Source: an uncultured Clostridia bacterium
GTDB taxonomy: Bacteria; Bacillota; Clostridia; Oscillospirales; Ruminococcaceae
DNA length: 27,102 nucleotides
Direction: 5' to 3'
NCBI GenBank assembly: GCA_944388825.1
Contig: CALXKG010000163.1
Span: forward strand, 1 to 27,102
Of this stretch, positions 1 through 8,131 are shown one piece after another. The notes beneath the pieces were generated by a model. It ran no database searches and had not been told where the DNA came from. It worked only from the letters and a program-made list of their open reading frames with translations. Position 1 is the first letter of the stretch, and every line of letters begins with the position of its first letter. A program made the position numbers and the translations under genes.

Positions 1-70
1 GCACTCACAAGAAGCAATATAAAAAATAAATTAAATCTCGTCCTAAATATAGGCAAATTACTCAATATAC

Positions 71-223
71 TTATTGTAAATCTTGATAAATATGATCTAA
101 ATTATTAATATCACTGTATGTTAGAGAATCACCAATATCAGCAGCACTTGCTGATACCACCCCACAAGAAACCGTCAACATTCCAGCCAGCAGCATCGCA
201 ATCGTCTTTTTCGTTTGTTTGAC
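71..223 (-). pseudogene. Short signal-peptide reading frame without a start codon
   Basis: Reading down from 223, the frame encodes a Lys-rich n-region, a hydrophobic core (MLLAGMLTVSCGVV), a likely signal-peptidase site at ASA-A, then about 22 acidic residues (DIGDSLTYSDINNLDH and on) before a TAA at 71-73. A strong promoter and an AAGGAG Shine-Dalgarno (225-230) precede it. However, no ATG, GTG or TTG lies at a proper distance: the codon at the expected place is GTC, and the first ATG is at 196, about 28 bases from the Shine-Dalgarno. The n-region clearly continues upstream of that ATG, so the natural start appears lost. It could be a decayed exported protein, or a secreted peptide using a non-standard start. 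The region is much more AT-rich than the rest of the window. Product not recognised. Confidence 0.45.
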
Positions 224-292
224 TCTCCTTAAATTTGTTGTAATTTTGCGAGAAATTCATTTCTGGATTGAGAACGAACTTCTCTTGAAGAT

Positions 293-321
293 ATTTTACG
301 TTAAAATTTCTCAATTGTCAA
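293..321 (-). promoter_or_regulatory. Sigma-A promoter for the signal-peptide frame
   Basis: On the minus strand a consensus -35 TTGACA (321-316) is followed after 17 bp by TAAAAT (298-293). The leader contains two small hairpins (GAGAA/TTCTC at 270-284 and AGAAAT/ATTTCT at 251-264) before the AAGGAG at 230-225. Confidence 0.6.
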
Positions 322-352
322 TAGCTTTTTGTAATTTTTTCTGCCAAACGCC

Positions 353-379
353 AAAAAAGCGGAAGGAGGGGCCTTCCGC
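353..379 (-). terminator. Rho-independent terminator of the lipoprotein gene
   Basis: Stem GCGGAAGG/CCTTCCGC (359-366 with 372-379) followed on the minus strand by six T residues (358-353). It lies 44 bases past the stop of the lipoprotein gene. Its base and flank resemble the purM terminator at 1604-1640. Confidence 0.8.
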
Positions 380-422
380 GCAGGGGTATTTTGAACCGGC
401 CGCCTCCGCCGCCGTCAAGGTG

Positions 423-1508
423 CTAAAAGGCGTCCAACAGGTAGACGGTGTCGCCGGGCGGGAAAGCGAGGACCGCATAGCCGTCATACTCAGCCATCCG
501 CTCCCGGTTTACGGTTTCCGCCAGCTCCGCGTTTTCACCGGTCAAATCAGAGAGCCGGAGCGCATCGGAATGTAGCCAAAGGGCCCCATCCATCTGGACG
601 GCAAACATCCCGTCCAGATGGATGATTTCCGGCGCGACGCCGAAGGCTGCCAGATGTTCTTCCTGCCCGCCGGGCCGCCAGCGGTAGATTGAATTACCCG
701 ACTTGTAGTAGCGCCAGCCGTCCGCGTCCAGCAGCCAGGCCGAATCGGTCGAGGCATAGGGGGCGCGGGTCCCGTCCTCCAGGTCGAAAAGGTAGTAGTT
801 GCCGTATTCGTCCGCGGCGAGAAGCCTGCCGTCTATCATGCCGTATGGGGTAAAGCCGTACAGCGGGCGGTCTTCCCCGGTCTCCAGGTTAAAGATGTGC
901 GCCGTGCCGGGGTTCAGCGGCGGGGCGTAATAAACCAGGTATTCCCCGCAGGCGAAACTGGGGGCCGCGGCGGAAACAGGCAGCGGGATGGTATCCAGAA
1001 GGACCCCGTCCGCGTCCCGCAGCTGGATTTCCATTTGGAATTCTTCCTGTAAGATATCTGTACCCAGGGGGAAGCAGTTGGAAGAAAGGCAGCAGAGTTT
1101 GCCGTCCCACTGCCAGACGCAGGCGGTTAGGACGCCGGGCGCGAAATACGCCTGGCTGTCGTAGATTTCCGCCAGCTCCGCCGTCTCGCCGGTTACAGGG
1201 TCAAAGGAGACGAGCTGGCCGGTGTCCCAGCGGATGGAATAGGCTTTGCCGCCTAAGACGGTTAGGGTACGGGATTCGGCCGGGTAGAAAAAGCCCTCCG
1301 ACAGGCATTCAGCCGCCGCATCCCCCGGCGTCCAGCGGCAGAGGGCCTGCTGGCGGGAATAGTAAAGGGTATCCCCATCCAGCGCGGCGGCAAAGCGTCC
1401 GCCCCGGAGGCTTTGCACCGGCTCCGGCGCGGGCGGGGCCTGGCAGGCGGCAAGGGGGAGGAGGAACAAGAGGCAGAAGAATAAGGCGAGGGGGCGGAAA
1501 CGCTTCAT
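423..1508 (-). CDS. Predicted lipoprotein, possible beta-propeller
   Basis: 361 residues. The N-terminus is a classic lipoprotein signal: basic start MKRFRP, a Leu/Phe-rich core, and lipobox LAAC with the acylated Cys at residue 22, followed by a Pro-rich linker. The mature part has no catalytic motif I recognise. It has repeated short aromatic beta-strand segments of the type DGDTLYYS, LCRWTPG, YYLFDLEDG and SIYRWRPGG, suggesting a beta-propeller-like fold displayed on the outer face of the membrane (inference). It has its own promoter (1553-1581), a GGAG ribosome site seven bases upstream and its own terminator, so it is monocistronic. It sits downstream of the purine operon but no functional link is evident. 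Function unknown; the lipoprotein call is firm, the fold call is weak. Confidence 0.85.
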   Translation of the reverse strand: MKRFRPLALFFCLLFLLPLAACQAPPAPEPVQSLRGGRFAAALDGDTLYYSRQQALCRWTPGDAAAECLSEGFFYPAESRTLTVLGGKAYSIRWDTGQLVSFDPVTGETAELAEIYDSQAYFAPGVLTACVWQWDGKLCCLSSNCFPLGTDILQEEFQMEIQLRDADGVLLDTIPLPVSAAAPSFACGEYLVYYAPPLNPGTAHIFNLETGEDRPLYGFTPYGMIDGRLLAADEYGNYYLFDLEDGTRAPYASTDSAWLLDADGWRYYKSGNSIYRWRPGGQEEHLAAFGVAPEIIHLDGMFAVQMDGALWLHSDALRLSDLTGENAELAETVNRERMAEYDGYAVLAFPPGDTVYLLDAF

Positions 1509-1552
1509 ATTTTTTCTCCAATCCTGTTAAAATAGGCAAGTTGTCTATTTAT

Positions 1553-1581
1553 AGGATAACAAAGCCGGGCAAGGCTGTCAA
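1553..1581 (-). promoter_or_regulatory. Sigma-A promoter of the lipoprotein gene
   Basis: Minus-strand TTGACA (1581-1576), 17 bp spacer, TATCCT (1558-1553), about 45 bases upstream of the lipoprotein ATG. It lies between the purM terminator and the gene. Confidence 0.65.
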
Positions 1582-1603
1582 GGGCGCTTGGGCGCAAAAC
1601 GCC

Positions 1604-1640
1604 AAAAAGCGGAAGAAAAACCGCTTGGTCTTTCTTCCGC
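1604..1640 (-). terminator. Rho-independent terminator of the purECM operon
   Basis: Ten-bp stem GCGGAAGAAA/TTTCTTCCGC (1609-1618 with 1631-1640), followed on the minus strand by a T run at 1608-1604. It starts 18 bases after the purM stop. Confidence 0.85.
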
Positions 1641-1657
1641 TTGCATAAACGAGTGAA

Positions 1658-2695
1658 TCAGCGCAGGATAACCCCTTCGTCGCTCTCGACGAGCTTCCCG
1701 AGCTTGTAGGCTTCGACGCCGTTGGCTCTCAGGGTCTCGACCGTCTTGTCCGCGTCTTCCGGCGCGACCACCGCGACCATGCCGACGCCCATGTTAAAGG
1801 TGTTGAACATGTCGTGCTGGGGGATATTCCCGGCCTTCTGGATCAGGTTAAAGATCGGGAGGACCTGGACATCCGAGACGGCGATCTCAGCCGACAGGCC
1901 CTTTTTGAGCGCCCGCGGGATGTTCTCGTAGAAGCCGCCGCCGGTGATATGGGCGACCGCCTTGACCTTTACCGCCTCGAAGAGGGCGAGCATCGGTTTG
2001 ACATAGATGCGGGTCGGGGTCAGGAGGGTCTCGCCGAGGGAAGCGCCGCCCAGCTCCGCGACCGGGGCTTTCAGGTCGGCGTTTTCGATGTCGAAGACCT
2101 TGCGCACCAGCGAGAAGCCGTTGGAATGGACGCCGCTGGACGGGAGGGCGATCAGGACGTCCCCGGGCTGTTCGGTGTTCTTGTCCAGGACCTTCGATTT
2201 ATCGACGATGCCGGTCGAGTAGCCGGCGAGGTCGTACTCGTCTTCACTGTAAAAGCCGGGCATCTCGGCCGTCTCGCCGCCCACCAGGTCGCAGCCAGAC
2301 TGGACGCAGCCCTCGGCGACGCCGGAAACGATCGACGCGATCTTTTCGGGGGTATTTTTGCCGCAGGCGATGTAGTCGAGGAAGAGAAGGGGCCTGGCGC
2401 CGCAGCAGATGATGTCGTTGACGCACATCGCGACGCAGTCGATGCCGACGGTGTCGTGCCTGTCCATCAGGAAGGCGATTTTCAGCTTGGTGCCGACGCC
2501 GTCGGTGCCGGAGACCAGCACCGGGTGCTCGATGCCGGTGAGGTCCAGGGAGATCATCCCGCCGAAGCCGCCGATCTCGTCAAAGGAAGCGGCGGTTTTG
2601 GTGCGGGCGACATGGGCCTTCATCAGCTCGACCGCCTTGTAGCCGGCGGTGACGTCGACGCCCGCCGCTTTATAGCTTTCGCTGTAACTTTTCAT
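1658..2695 (-). CDS. purM: Phosphoribosylformylglycinamidine cyclo-ligase (AIR synthetase)
   Basis: 345 residues, normal for PurM. It catalyses ATP-dependent ring closure of FGAM to 5-aminoimidazole ribotide in de novo purine synthesis, in the cytoplasm. Family landmarks are visible: the N-terminal SYKAAGVDVTAGYKAVE segment, the Gly-rich DEIGGFGGMI, GTDGVGTKLK for ATP/substrate binding, the CVNDIICCGA strand and GGGFYENIPR in the second half. The ATG at 2695 has an AGGCAG-type ribosome site. It is last in a purE-purC-purM minus-strand operon: 53 bases separate purC from purM, and a terminator follows purM. purF, often found between purC and purM in Firmicutes, is not here. Confidence 0.97.
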   Translation of the reverse strand: MKSYSESYKAAGVDVTAGYKAVELMKAHVARTKTAASFDEIGGFGGMISLDLTGIEHPVLVSGTDGVGTKLKIAFLMDRHDTVGIDCVAMCVNDIICCGARPLLFLDYIACGKNTPEKIASIVSGVAEGCVQSGCDLVGGETAEMPGFYSEDEYDLAGYSTGIVDKSKVLDKNTEQPGDVLIALPSSGVHSNGFSLVRKVFDIENADLKAPVAELGGASLGETLLTPTRIYVKPMLALFEAVKVKAVAHITGGGFYENIPRALKKGLSAEIAVSDVQVLPIFNLIQKAGNIPQHDMFNTFNMGVGMVAVVAPEDADKTVETLRANGVEAYKLGKLVESDEGVILR

Positions 2696-2748
2696 CAGGT
2701 TCTGCCTTTCATAAGGGAGAGGGATGGGTTTTCCGGTTTCAGGCGCGC

Positions 2749-3459
<711 letters not shown>

Positions 3460-3495
3460 GATAAAACATCCTTTCAGAAGAAATGGTATGATGGG

Positions 3496-3993
3496 TTACA
3501 GGTTTTCCGCCTCGGCGGCGATGCGGGCGTCCTTCTCCCGGACCCCTTCGGCCATCTTGACCTTGTTTTCCGCCAGCTTTTCGGCGAGGGCGGGGTCGGA
3601 AAGGGCGAGCATCTGGATCGCCAGGAAGGCGGCGTTGGCGGCGCCGTTTACCGCGACCGTCGCGACCGGGATGCTGGAGGGCATCTGGATGGTGGCGAGC
3701 AGGGCGTCCAGCCCCCCGCCGATGCCGCCCGCGATCGGGATGCCGATGACCGGAAGGGTGGTGTGGGCGGCCAGCACGCCGGCCAGATGGGCGGCCATGC
3801 CGGCGGCGGCGATGATGACGCCAAAGCCCATATCTTTCGCCGCAGAGGCAAAGGCCGCCGCGTCCGCAGGGGTGCGGTGGGCGGACATGACGTGGGTCTC
3901 GCAGGGGACGCCGTAGGCTTTCAGGGTGGAGACCGCTTTCTGGACGACGCCCCAGTCGGAATCGCTGCCCATGATGACGGCTACTTTTTTCAT
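3496..3993 (-). CDS. purE: N5-carboxyaminoimidazole ribonucleotide mutase
   Basis: 165 residues from the chosen start. It interconverts N5-CAIR and CAIR in purine synthesis. The N-terminal MGSDSDW motif and the catalytic-loop SAHRTP are intact, and the body is the Gly/Ala-rich class I PurE fold. The open frame extends upstream to 4026. I prefer the ATG at 3993 (or the adjacent ATG at 3996) because an AAAGGAAGG ribosome site sits directly before it and family members begin at KKVAVIMGSD. It is first in the operon, with a good promoter about 60 bases upstream. No purK is visible in the window, although a class I PurE normally needs PurK. Confidence 0.96.
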   Translation of the reverse strand: MKKVAVIMGSDSDWGVVQKAVSTLKAYGVPCETHVMSAHRTPADAAAFASAAKDMGFGVIIAAAGMAAHLAGVLAAHTTLPVIGIPIAGGIGGGLDALLATIQMPSSIPVATVAVNGAANAAFLAIQMLALSDPALAEKLAENKVKMAEGVREKDARIAAEAENL

Positions 3994-4052
3994 CATTAAA
4001 CCCTTCCTTTCATCGAGAAAAAACACGGGGTATTTGGTAGGCTTACCTGTTT

Positions 4053-4081
4053 ATTGTACATGAGGGACAGACTTTTTTCAA
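4053..4081 (-). promoter_or_regulatory. Sigma-A promoter of the purECM operon
   Basis: Minus-strand TTGAAA (4081-4076), 17 bp, TACAAT (4058-4053). The leader before purE is only about 50 bases and shows no purine-riboswitch core, so regulation would have to act at the promoter. Confidence 0.65.
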
Positions 4082-4132
4082 TACAGAGAATTTACAAAAG
4101 AGCCAACAGGCGCCCGCCGTTTTTTGACAATT

Positions 4133-5956
4133 TTACAGCTGGGCGATCGCCTCCAGCAGGGCCCGGGCCGTCTCGTCGCCGATCTTCAGCGCGTCCTTCA
4201 GCTCCTGCGCCGTCGCGGATTTGAGCTTGGGCTTGGTGGGCCAGCGGGCGAGCAGCTTTTTGAGCTTGACGTCCCCGATGCCCTTGACCGCCTTCAGCTG
4301 GGAGGCGGTGTCCGCCTTGCGGTGGAGGGTGCGCTGGTAGGCGATGGCGTAGCGGTGGACCTCGTCCTGGATATTGGTCACCAGGGTAAAGGCGCTGCGC
4401 ACCATCGGGAGGGCCAGCTCCTCCCTGCCGGTCGTCAGGCCGCGGGTGCGGTGGCGGCTGTCCTTGACCATGCCGAACAGCGGGACCTGGAGCCCCAGTT
4501 CGTCCAATACCGGCTGGACGGCGTTGACATGCCCCCTGCCGCCGTCCAGCAGAATCAGGTCGGGGAGCCTGGAGAAGGCCGCGTCCCCGTCCAGATAGCG
4601 GGTAAAGCGGCGGCGGAGCACCTCCCGCATCGAAGCGTAGTCGTCCTGGCCGGCGACATCCCGGATGGCGAACCGCTTGTAGTCCTTTTTCAGCGGCCGG
4701 CCGTTCTCAAAGACGACCATCCCGCCGACCCGGCCGGTGTCGCCCCAGTTGGAGATATCGTAAGCCTCGATATAGACCGGCGTCGCCGGGAGCCCCAGGA
4801 GCTTTTGCAGCTCCTCCAAGGCCGCCACCTCCCGCCCGGTCCGGCGGATCTTATGGGCCAGCTGCTCTTCGGCGTTTAAGACCGCCATATCCCGCAGCTT
4901 TTTCCGCTCCCCCCGCTGGGGCAGCACCGGCTCGGAGACGTGGCCGCACTGGAGCTTTAAAAATTCCGCCAGCATCCCCATATCCTCGACCGGGCCGTCT
5001 AAAACGACCGCCCGCGGGATCTCCTCCCGGCCGGCGTAATAGCGGTAGACAAATTCCTCCCGGACGGCCGGGATGTCCCCTTCCCCGTCGAAGGTGTAGT
5101 TTTCCTTGTCGGCGATCCGGCCGTCGCGGATTTTCAGGACGACGCAGGAGACCAGCGCCGCGTTCTGGGCAAAGCCCCAGACGTCCATCTGCCGGTCCTC
5201 GCCCAGGAGTACCGTCTGTTTGTCGGCGATCCGCCTGATGGCGGCGATCTGGTCCCGGAGGCGGGCCGCCCGCTCGAAATCGAGCGCTTCGGACGCCGCG
5301 TACATCTCCTTTTCCAGGTCGTCGACCGAGGTGACGCCGCCGCTGCGGATATATTCGACCGCCTCGCCGATGATCTTCCGGTATTCCGCCTGGGACAGCC
5401 TGCCCTGGCAGACGCCCATGCAGCGCTTGATATAAAAGTTCAGGCAGGGGCGCTGCTTTTTAAAATCCTGGGGGAATTTGCGGGAGCAGGTCGGCAGCAT
5501 AAACACCTGGTTGACCTGGTCGGCGGTCTGGCGGACGACGTAGGCGGACATATACGGGCCGATCAGCAGCCCGCCGTCCTGGGGCTTCTGGAGCACCGCC
5601 TCGATGCGGGGGTAGGGCTCGTCGGTCAGGTGGATATAGTGGTAGCCCTTGTCGTCCATCAGCAGGATGTTGTACTTCGGGCGGTAGTGCTTGATGAGGG
5701 AGCACTCCAGTATCAGCGCCTCAAACTCGCTGCCGGTGACGATAAAGTCGAAGTCCCGGACGCAGCTGACCATCTGGCGGGTCTTTTCGGTGTGGCCGGC
5801 GTTTTCCCGGAAGTAGCTGACCACCCGGTTTTTCAAGGCTTTGGCCTTGCCGACGTAGATGATGACGCCCTTTTCGTCCTTCATCAGGTAACAGCCGGGC
5901 TCCAGCGGCAGCAAAAGCGCCTTTTCCCGCAGTTTGTCGATACGGTTCCCGTCCAT
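4133..5956 (-). CDS. uvrC: Excinuclease ABC subunit C
   Basis: 607 residues from the chosen ATG at 5956. UvrC makes the dual incisions flanking a lesion in nucleotide excision repair together with UvrB. Domains in order: GIY-YIG nuclease (about 16-95, with PGCYLMKD and IIYVGKAKALKNRV), a Cys-containing region near CSRKFPQDF/CLNFYIKRCMGVC, the UVR UvrB-binding helix pair (ALDFERAARLRDQI), the RNase H-like second nuclease with DISNWGDTGRVGGMVVFENG and LILLDGGRGHVNA, and a C-terminal helix-hairpin-helix (KGIGDVKLKKLL). The frame is open 34 codons further up, but those residues overlap the preceding peptidase gene and do not match the family. GGGGAGG lies just before the ATG at 5956. It is 29 bases behind the peptidase gene and probably cotranscribed. 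Confidence 0.97.
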   Translation of the reverse strand: MDGNRIDKLREKALLLPLEPGCYLMKDEKGVIIYVGKAKALKNRVVSYFRENAGHTEKTRQMVSCVRDFDFIVTGSEFEALILECSLIKHYRPKYNILLMDDKGYHYIHLTDEPYPRIEAVLQKPQDGGLLIGPYMSAYVVRQTADQVNQVFMLPTCSRKFPQDFKKQRPCLNFYIKRCMGVCQGRLSQAEYRKIIGEAVEYIRSGGVTSVDDLEKEMYAASEALDFERAARLRDQIAAIRRIADKQTVLLGEDRQMDVWGFAQNAALVSCVVLKIRDGRIADKENYTFDGEGDIPAVREEFVYRYYAGREEIPRAVVLDGPVEDMGMLAEFLKLQCGHVSEPVLPQRGERKKLRDMAVLNAEEQLAHKIRRTGREVAALEELQKLLGLPATPVYIEAYDISNWGDTGRVGGMVVFENGRPLKKDYKRFAIRDVAGQDDYASMREVLRRRFTRYLDGDAAFSRLPDLILLDGGRGHVNAVQPVLDELGLQVPLFGMVKDSRHRTRGLTTGREELALPMVRSAFTLVTNIQDEVHRYAIAYQRTLHRKADTASQLKAVKGIGDVKLKKLLARWPTKPKLKSATAQELKDALKIGDETARALLEAIAQL

Positions 5957-5985
5957 CTGCCCTCCCCTTTCCGGAAACGCACAGG

Positions 5986-7110
5986 TCAGCCGATCACGAC
6001 CGCCCGGCTGCCCATCCCTTCGTAAATCTCGATAAAACGGCCCAGCTCCGCCTCCCATTCGCCGTAGATCGGGTCGGCAAAGGTGACGGTCCCCGCCTCC
6101 AGATCCATCCCCGACAGGACGACGCAGTGCAGCCCGCCGTAGGGGTGGACGCTCTCCCCGTCCGGCAGGATCCAGGTAAAGCCGGTATGGCGGACGTTCT
6201 GCAGCTGCTGGGTGATCCAGACGATCACCGGCCTGCCCTGCTGCAAACAGGAAAGGAGCGCTTCCGCGTCCGCGCCCGACGCCTTTTCCGCCCGGAGGGG
6301 GGAACCCTGTTCCGCCAGGTAGGCGTCCGCCGCCTGGATGACCGGCCCCTCAAAGCAGTACCAGCCGGCGATGGTGGACGGGTCGCCGACATAGGCCTCC
6401 TCCGGGTCGGCGGTGTAGGAGACCCCGTCCCGGTAGGCGATCGGCTCGCAGGGGAGGTAGGCGGCGAGCCCGGTGTGGGTGACCGGGAAGCCGAGGTATT
6501 GCAGGACTTCCGCCAGAGAAGTCACCTCGCAGCCGTTGGGCAGCTCCGGGTTCTGCATAATGACCGGTACCGCCAGTTTTGCCTTTTGTTCCATCACGCC
6601 GTCCTCCCCGAAAGAGTATGTCACATTTCCCACCGTCACGGTACCCGTCCGCATCGAGCCGTCGGAGGCGAAATAACGGACGCCATCCGCCGTCTCCACC
6701 AGCCCGGTCTGCGCGAAGCCTTCCCCGTCAAAGAAATAGTATGCCCCGTCCACCTCGGTAAAACCCACGGCAAAGGAACCGTCCGGCAGCCGGTAGCGCC
6801 GGCCGCCCTCTTCCAACGACCAGCCGGGAAGGAAGGGCTCTTCTTCCTCCACAAGCGGCTCCGGCGGGGCAGAAACCGGCAGGGCGGCAATGACCGTCGG
6901 GGCGTCCGACGCCGGGCGGGCGGGTCCCTCCTCCGCTTCCCCGACGCCCGCCGCGAGGGCCTGCTGGGCCGGAGGGCAGTCGGTCAGGAAAAAAAGCCCG
7001 GCCCCCAGCGCCAGGGCGCAGAGGCAGCTGCCGGCCATCAGGGCGGGCTTGCCCCAGCGGGCGCGGGCGCCGCCGGACGGACGGGGGGAAAATCGGCTTC
7101 GGGCGGGCAT
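5986..7110 (-). CDS. Membrane-anchored C39-like cysteine peptidase with cell-wall-binding-like repeats
   Basis: 374 residues. A basic N-terminus is followed by one hydrophobic helix (about 24-43), then an Ala/Pro/Glu linker to about 95. Residues 96-175 hold three or four choline/cell-wall-binding-like repeats of the type FTEVDGAYYFFDGEGFAQTG. The C-terminal half (about 178-374) matches the C39-like (Peptidase_C39_2) papain fold: catalytic Cys194 in PNGCEVTSL, His328 in GGLHCVVLSG, and Asp346 in FADPIYGEW. It is expected to be membrane-tethered or exported and to act at the cell surface; its substrate is unknown. AAAGGAG precedes the ATG and a promoter lies at 7153-7180. It is the first gene of a unit with uvrC, a pairing that looks incidental. 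Confidence 0.88.
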   Translation of the reverse strand: MPARSRFSPRPSGGARARWGKPALMAGSCLCALALGAGLFFLTDCPPAQQALAAGVGEAEEGPARPASDAPTVIAALPVSAPPEPLVEEEEPFLPGWSLEEGGRRYRLPDGSFAVGFTEVDGAYYFFDGEGFAQTGLVETADGVRYFASDGSMRTGTVTVGNVTYSFGEDGVMEQKAKLAVPVIMQNPELPNGCEVTSLAEVLQYLGFPVTHTGLAAYLPCEPIAYRDGVSYTADPEEAYVGDPSTIAGWYCFEGPVIQAADAYLAEQGSPLRAEKASGADAEALLSCLQQGRPVIVWITQQLQNVRHTGFTWILPDGESVHPYGGLHCVVLSGMDLEAGTVTFADPIYGEWEAELGRFIEIYEGMGSRAVVIG

Positions 7111-7152
7111 GGCGGGCTCCTTTCATCGGTCGGGAAAAGTACATTCGACTAT

Positions 7153-7180
7153 ATTTTACCATATCCGGCCGATTTTGCAA
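7153..7180 (-). promoter_or_regulatory. Sigma-A promoter for the peptidase-uvrC unit
   Basis: Minus-strand TTGCAA (7180-7175), 16 bp, TAAAAT (7158-7153), about 40 bases upstream of the peptidase ATG. Confidence 0.55.
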
Positions 7181-7231
7181 GGGTTTAGGAAGAATTTGGA
7201 AGGGAACGCGCCTACGGTTTCAGGCAAAAAT

Positions 7232-7263
7232 AAAAAGGAGTGTGCAGGCAAAAAGCACACTCC
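7232..7263 (-). terminator. Terminator of the toxin-antitoxin operon
   Basis: Nine-bp stem GGAGTGTGC/GCACACTCC with a T-rich loop and a five-T tail on the minus strand. It is identical to the ptsH terminator at 8059-8090. Confidence 0.85.
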
Positions 7264-7273
7264 CCGCCCGGAC
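7232..7273. repeat. 42-bp direct repeat, copy 1 (terminator plus flank)
   Basis: This is identical over 42 bases to 8059-8100. It comprises the terminator hairpin and ten further bases (CCGCCCGGAC). The pair brackets the toxin-antitoxin genes. Identity stops abruptly on both sides, which fits a duplication linked to acquisition of the module. Confidence 0.9.
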
Positions 7274-7300
7274 AGACCGTATAGTGCCTGTATGCCGGGG

Positions 7301-7726
7301 CTATTCCAACGATTTTTCAAGAATGCGGATAAATTCATCCGGCGTGTAAACCGGGATAGAAGATTTTTTATAATCCTTCAGATTGCGGGTAATGATACAG
7401 CCCGCTTCCTCGCGGACGGCCGTCTCCAGCATAACGGCGTCTTCGAAATCGGTAAAATCCGAGGAAAGCGCCCGCCGGACATCCATGCCGGCCGTATCGA
7501 CAACGTCAAACAGCAGAAAAAGTTTGGATAAAATCAGCCGCGCCTTTTCATCGCTGTGGGTACAGCGGTGGGATAAATAATAAATATCCGTTACGGATTT
7601 TGCCGTTATACACCCTGTAAACCAGTTGTTTGCAACCGCCCGAAAGACCTGTTTTGCGCCCGCGGCAAAAGGCTCCCGGTCCTGGATCGCATCCATCACC
7701 ACGCAGGTATCGACCAACGCCCTCAT
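7301..7726 (-). CDS. PIN-domain toxin (VapC-like ribonuclease)
   Basis: 141 residues, typical for a PIN toxin. These are Mg-dependent ribonucleases inhibited by the partner antitoxin. Acidic pocket residues are visible: Asp6 in ALVDTCVVMD, the central DFEDAVMLETA (Asp93/Glu95/Asp96), and the C-terminal IITRNLKDY with Asp118. The start overlaps the antitoxin stop by four bases (ATGA), giving the translational coupling usual for such operons with the antitoxin first. Base composition is lower in GC than the flanking ptsH and peptidase genes, suggesting transfer. Its RNA target cannot be deduced. Confidence 0.9.
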   Translation of the reverse strand: MRALVDTCVVMDAIQDREPFAAGAKQVFRAVANNWFTGCITAKSVTDIYYLSHRCTHSDEKARLILSKLFLLFDVVDTAGMDVRRALSSDFTDFEDAVMLETAVREEAGCIITRNLKDYKKSSIPVYTPDEFIRILEKSLE

Positions 7727-7938
7727 ACTTTTTGCAGCCTTTCTTCCCGCGCCTCTTCCAGGGTCATCGTCGCCGGGACGCTGCCAAACAGGGATTCCGC
7801 CACATCCAGCCGGTCCTGGAACGGGTTGGACAATTTGGCGACAATTTTTCCGTTGCGCGTAATATAGATATCCTCGCTGCTGGCCATCAACAGGTATTTG
7901 CTTAAATTGTTTTTCAGTTCCGTCGCCGTAATCGACAT
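7723..7938 (-). CDS. Antitoxin, Phd/YefM-like
   Basis: 71 residues. The N-terminal half (SITATELKNNLSKYLLMAS, then DIYITRNGKIVAKLSNP) is the DNA-binding Phd/YefM-type fold. The C-terminal tail is acidic and flexible (MTLEEAREERLQKV), as expected for the toxin-neutralising segment. A GGGAGG ribosome site precedes the ATG at 7938. It is the first gene of the pair and overlaps the toxin start. Its promoter spacer contains a perfect 14-bp palindrome and a further half-site, the expected autoregulatory operator. Confidence 0.9.
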   Translation of the reverse strand: MSITATELKNNLSKYLLMASSEDIYITRNGKIVAKLSNPFQDRLDVAESLFGSVPATMTLEEAREERLQKV

Positions 7939-7965
7939 TAGACCGCCTCCCTTCTCTCTACTTAT

Positions 7966-8005
7966 ATTATACGCAAATCGTACGATTTAATCAAGCGAAT
8001 CGTAC
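7966..8005 (-). promoter_or_regulatory. Toxin-antitoxin promoter and autoregulatory operator
   Basis: Minus-strand TTGATT (7994-7989), 17 bp, TATAAT (7971-7966). The spacer holds the perfect palindrome AAATCGTACGATTT (7975-7988). A second half-site lies upstream, giving direct copies GCAAATCGTAC (7973-7983) and GCGAATCGTAC (7995-8005) 22 bp apart, about two helical turns. Binding there would block RNA polymerase. Confidence 0.75.
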
Positions 8006-8058
8006 AAAATTAACGCAAATTTCAAAAACGCTGCGTACGGCAAAACAGAGAGAAAAAC

Positions 8059-8090
8059 AAAAAGGAGTGTGCAGGCAAAAAGCACACTCC
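8059..8090 (-). terminator. Terminator of ptsH
   Basis: Same hairpin as at 7232-7263: GGAGTGTGC/GCACACTCC with five T residues on the minus strand, 42 bases after the ptsH stop. Confidence 0.85.
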
Positions 8091-8100
8091 CCGCCCGGAC
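8059..8100. repeat. 42-bp direct repeat, copy 2 (terminator plus flank)
   Basis: Identical to 7232-7273. This copy sits directly behind ptsH and may be the original, with copy 1 created when the toxin-antitoxin module arrived (inference). Confidence 0.9.
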
Positions 8101-8131
8101 GGGCGCAAGTTCCTGTCACAGGTTATTCGGC

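Noticed and set aside
3994..4050. Purine riboswitch ahead of purE
   Set aside because: The leader is only about 50 bases and has no three-way-junction core.
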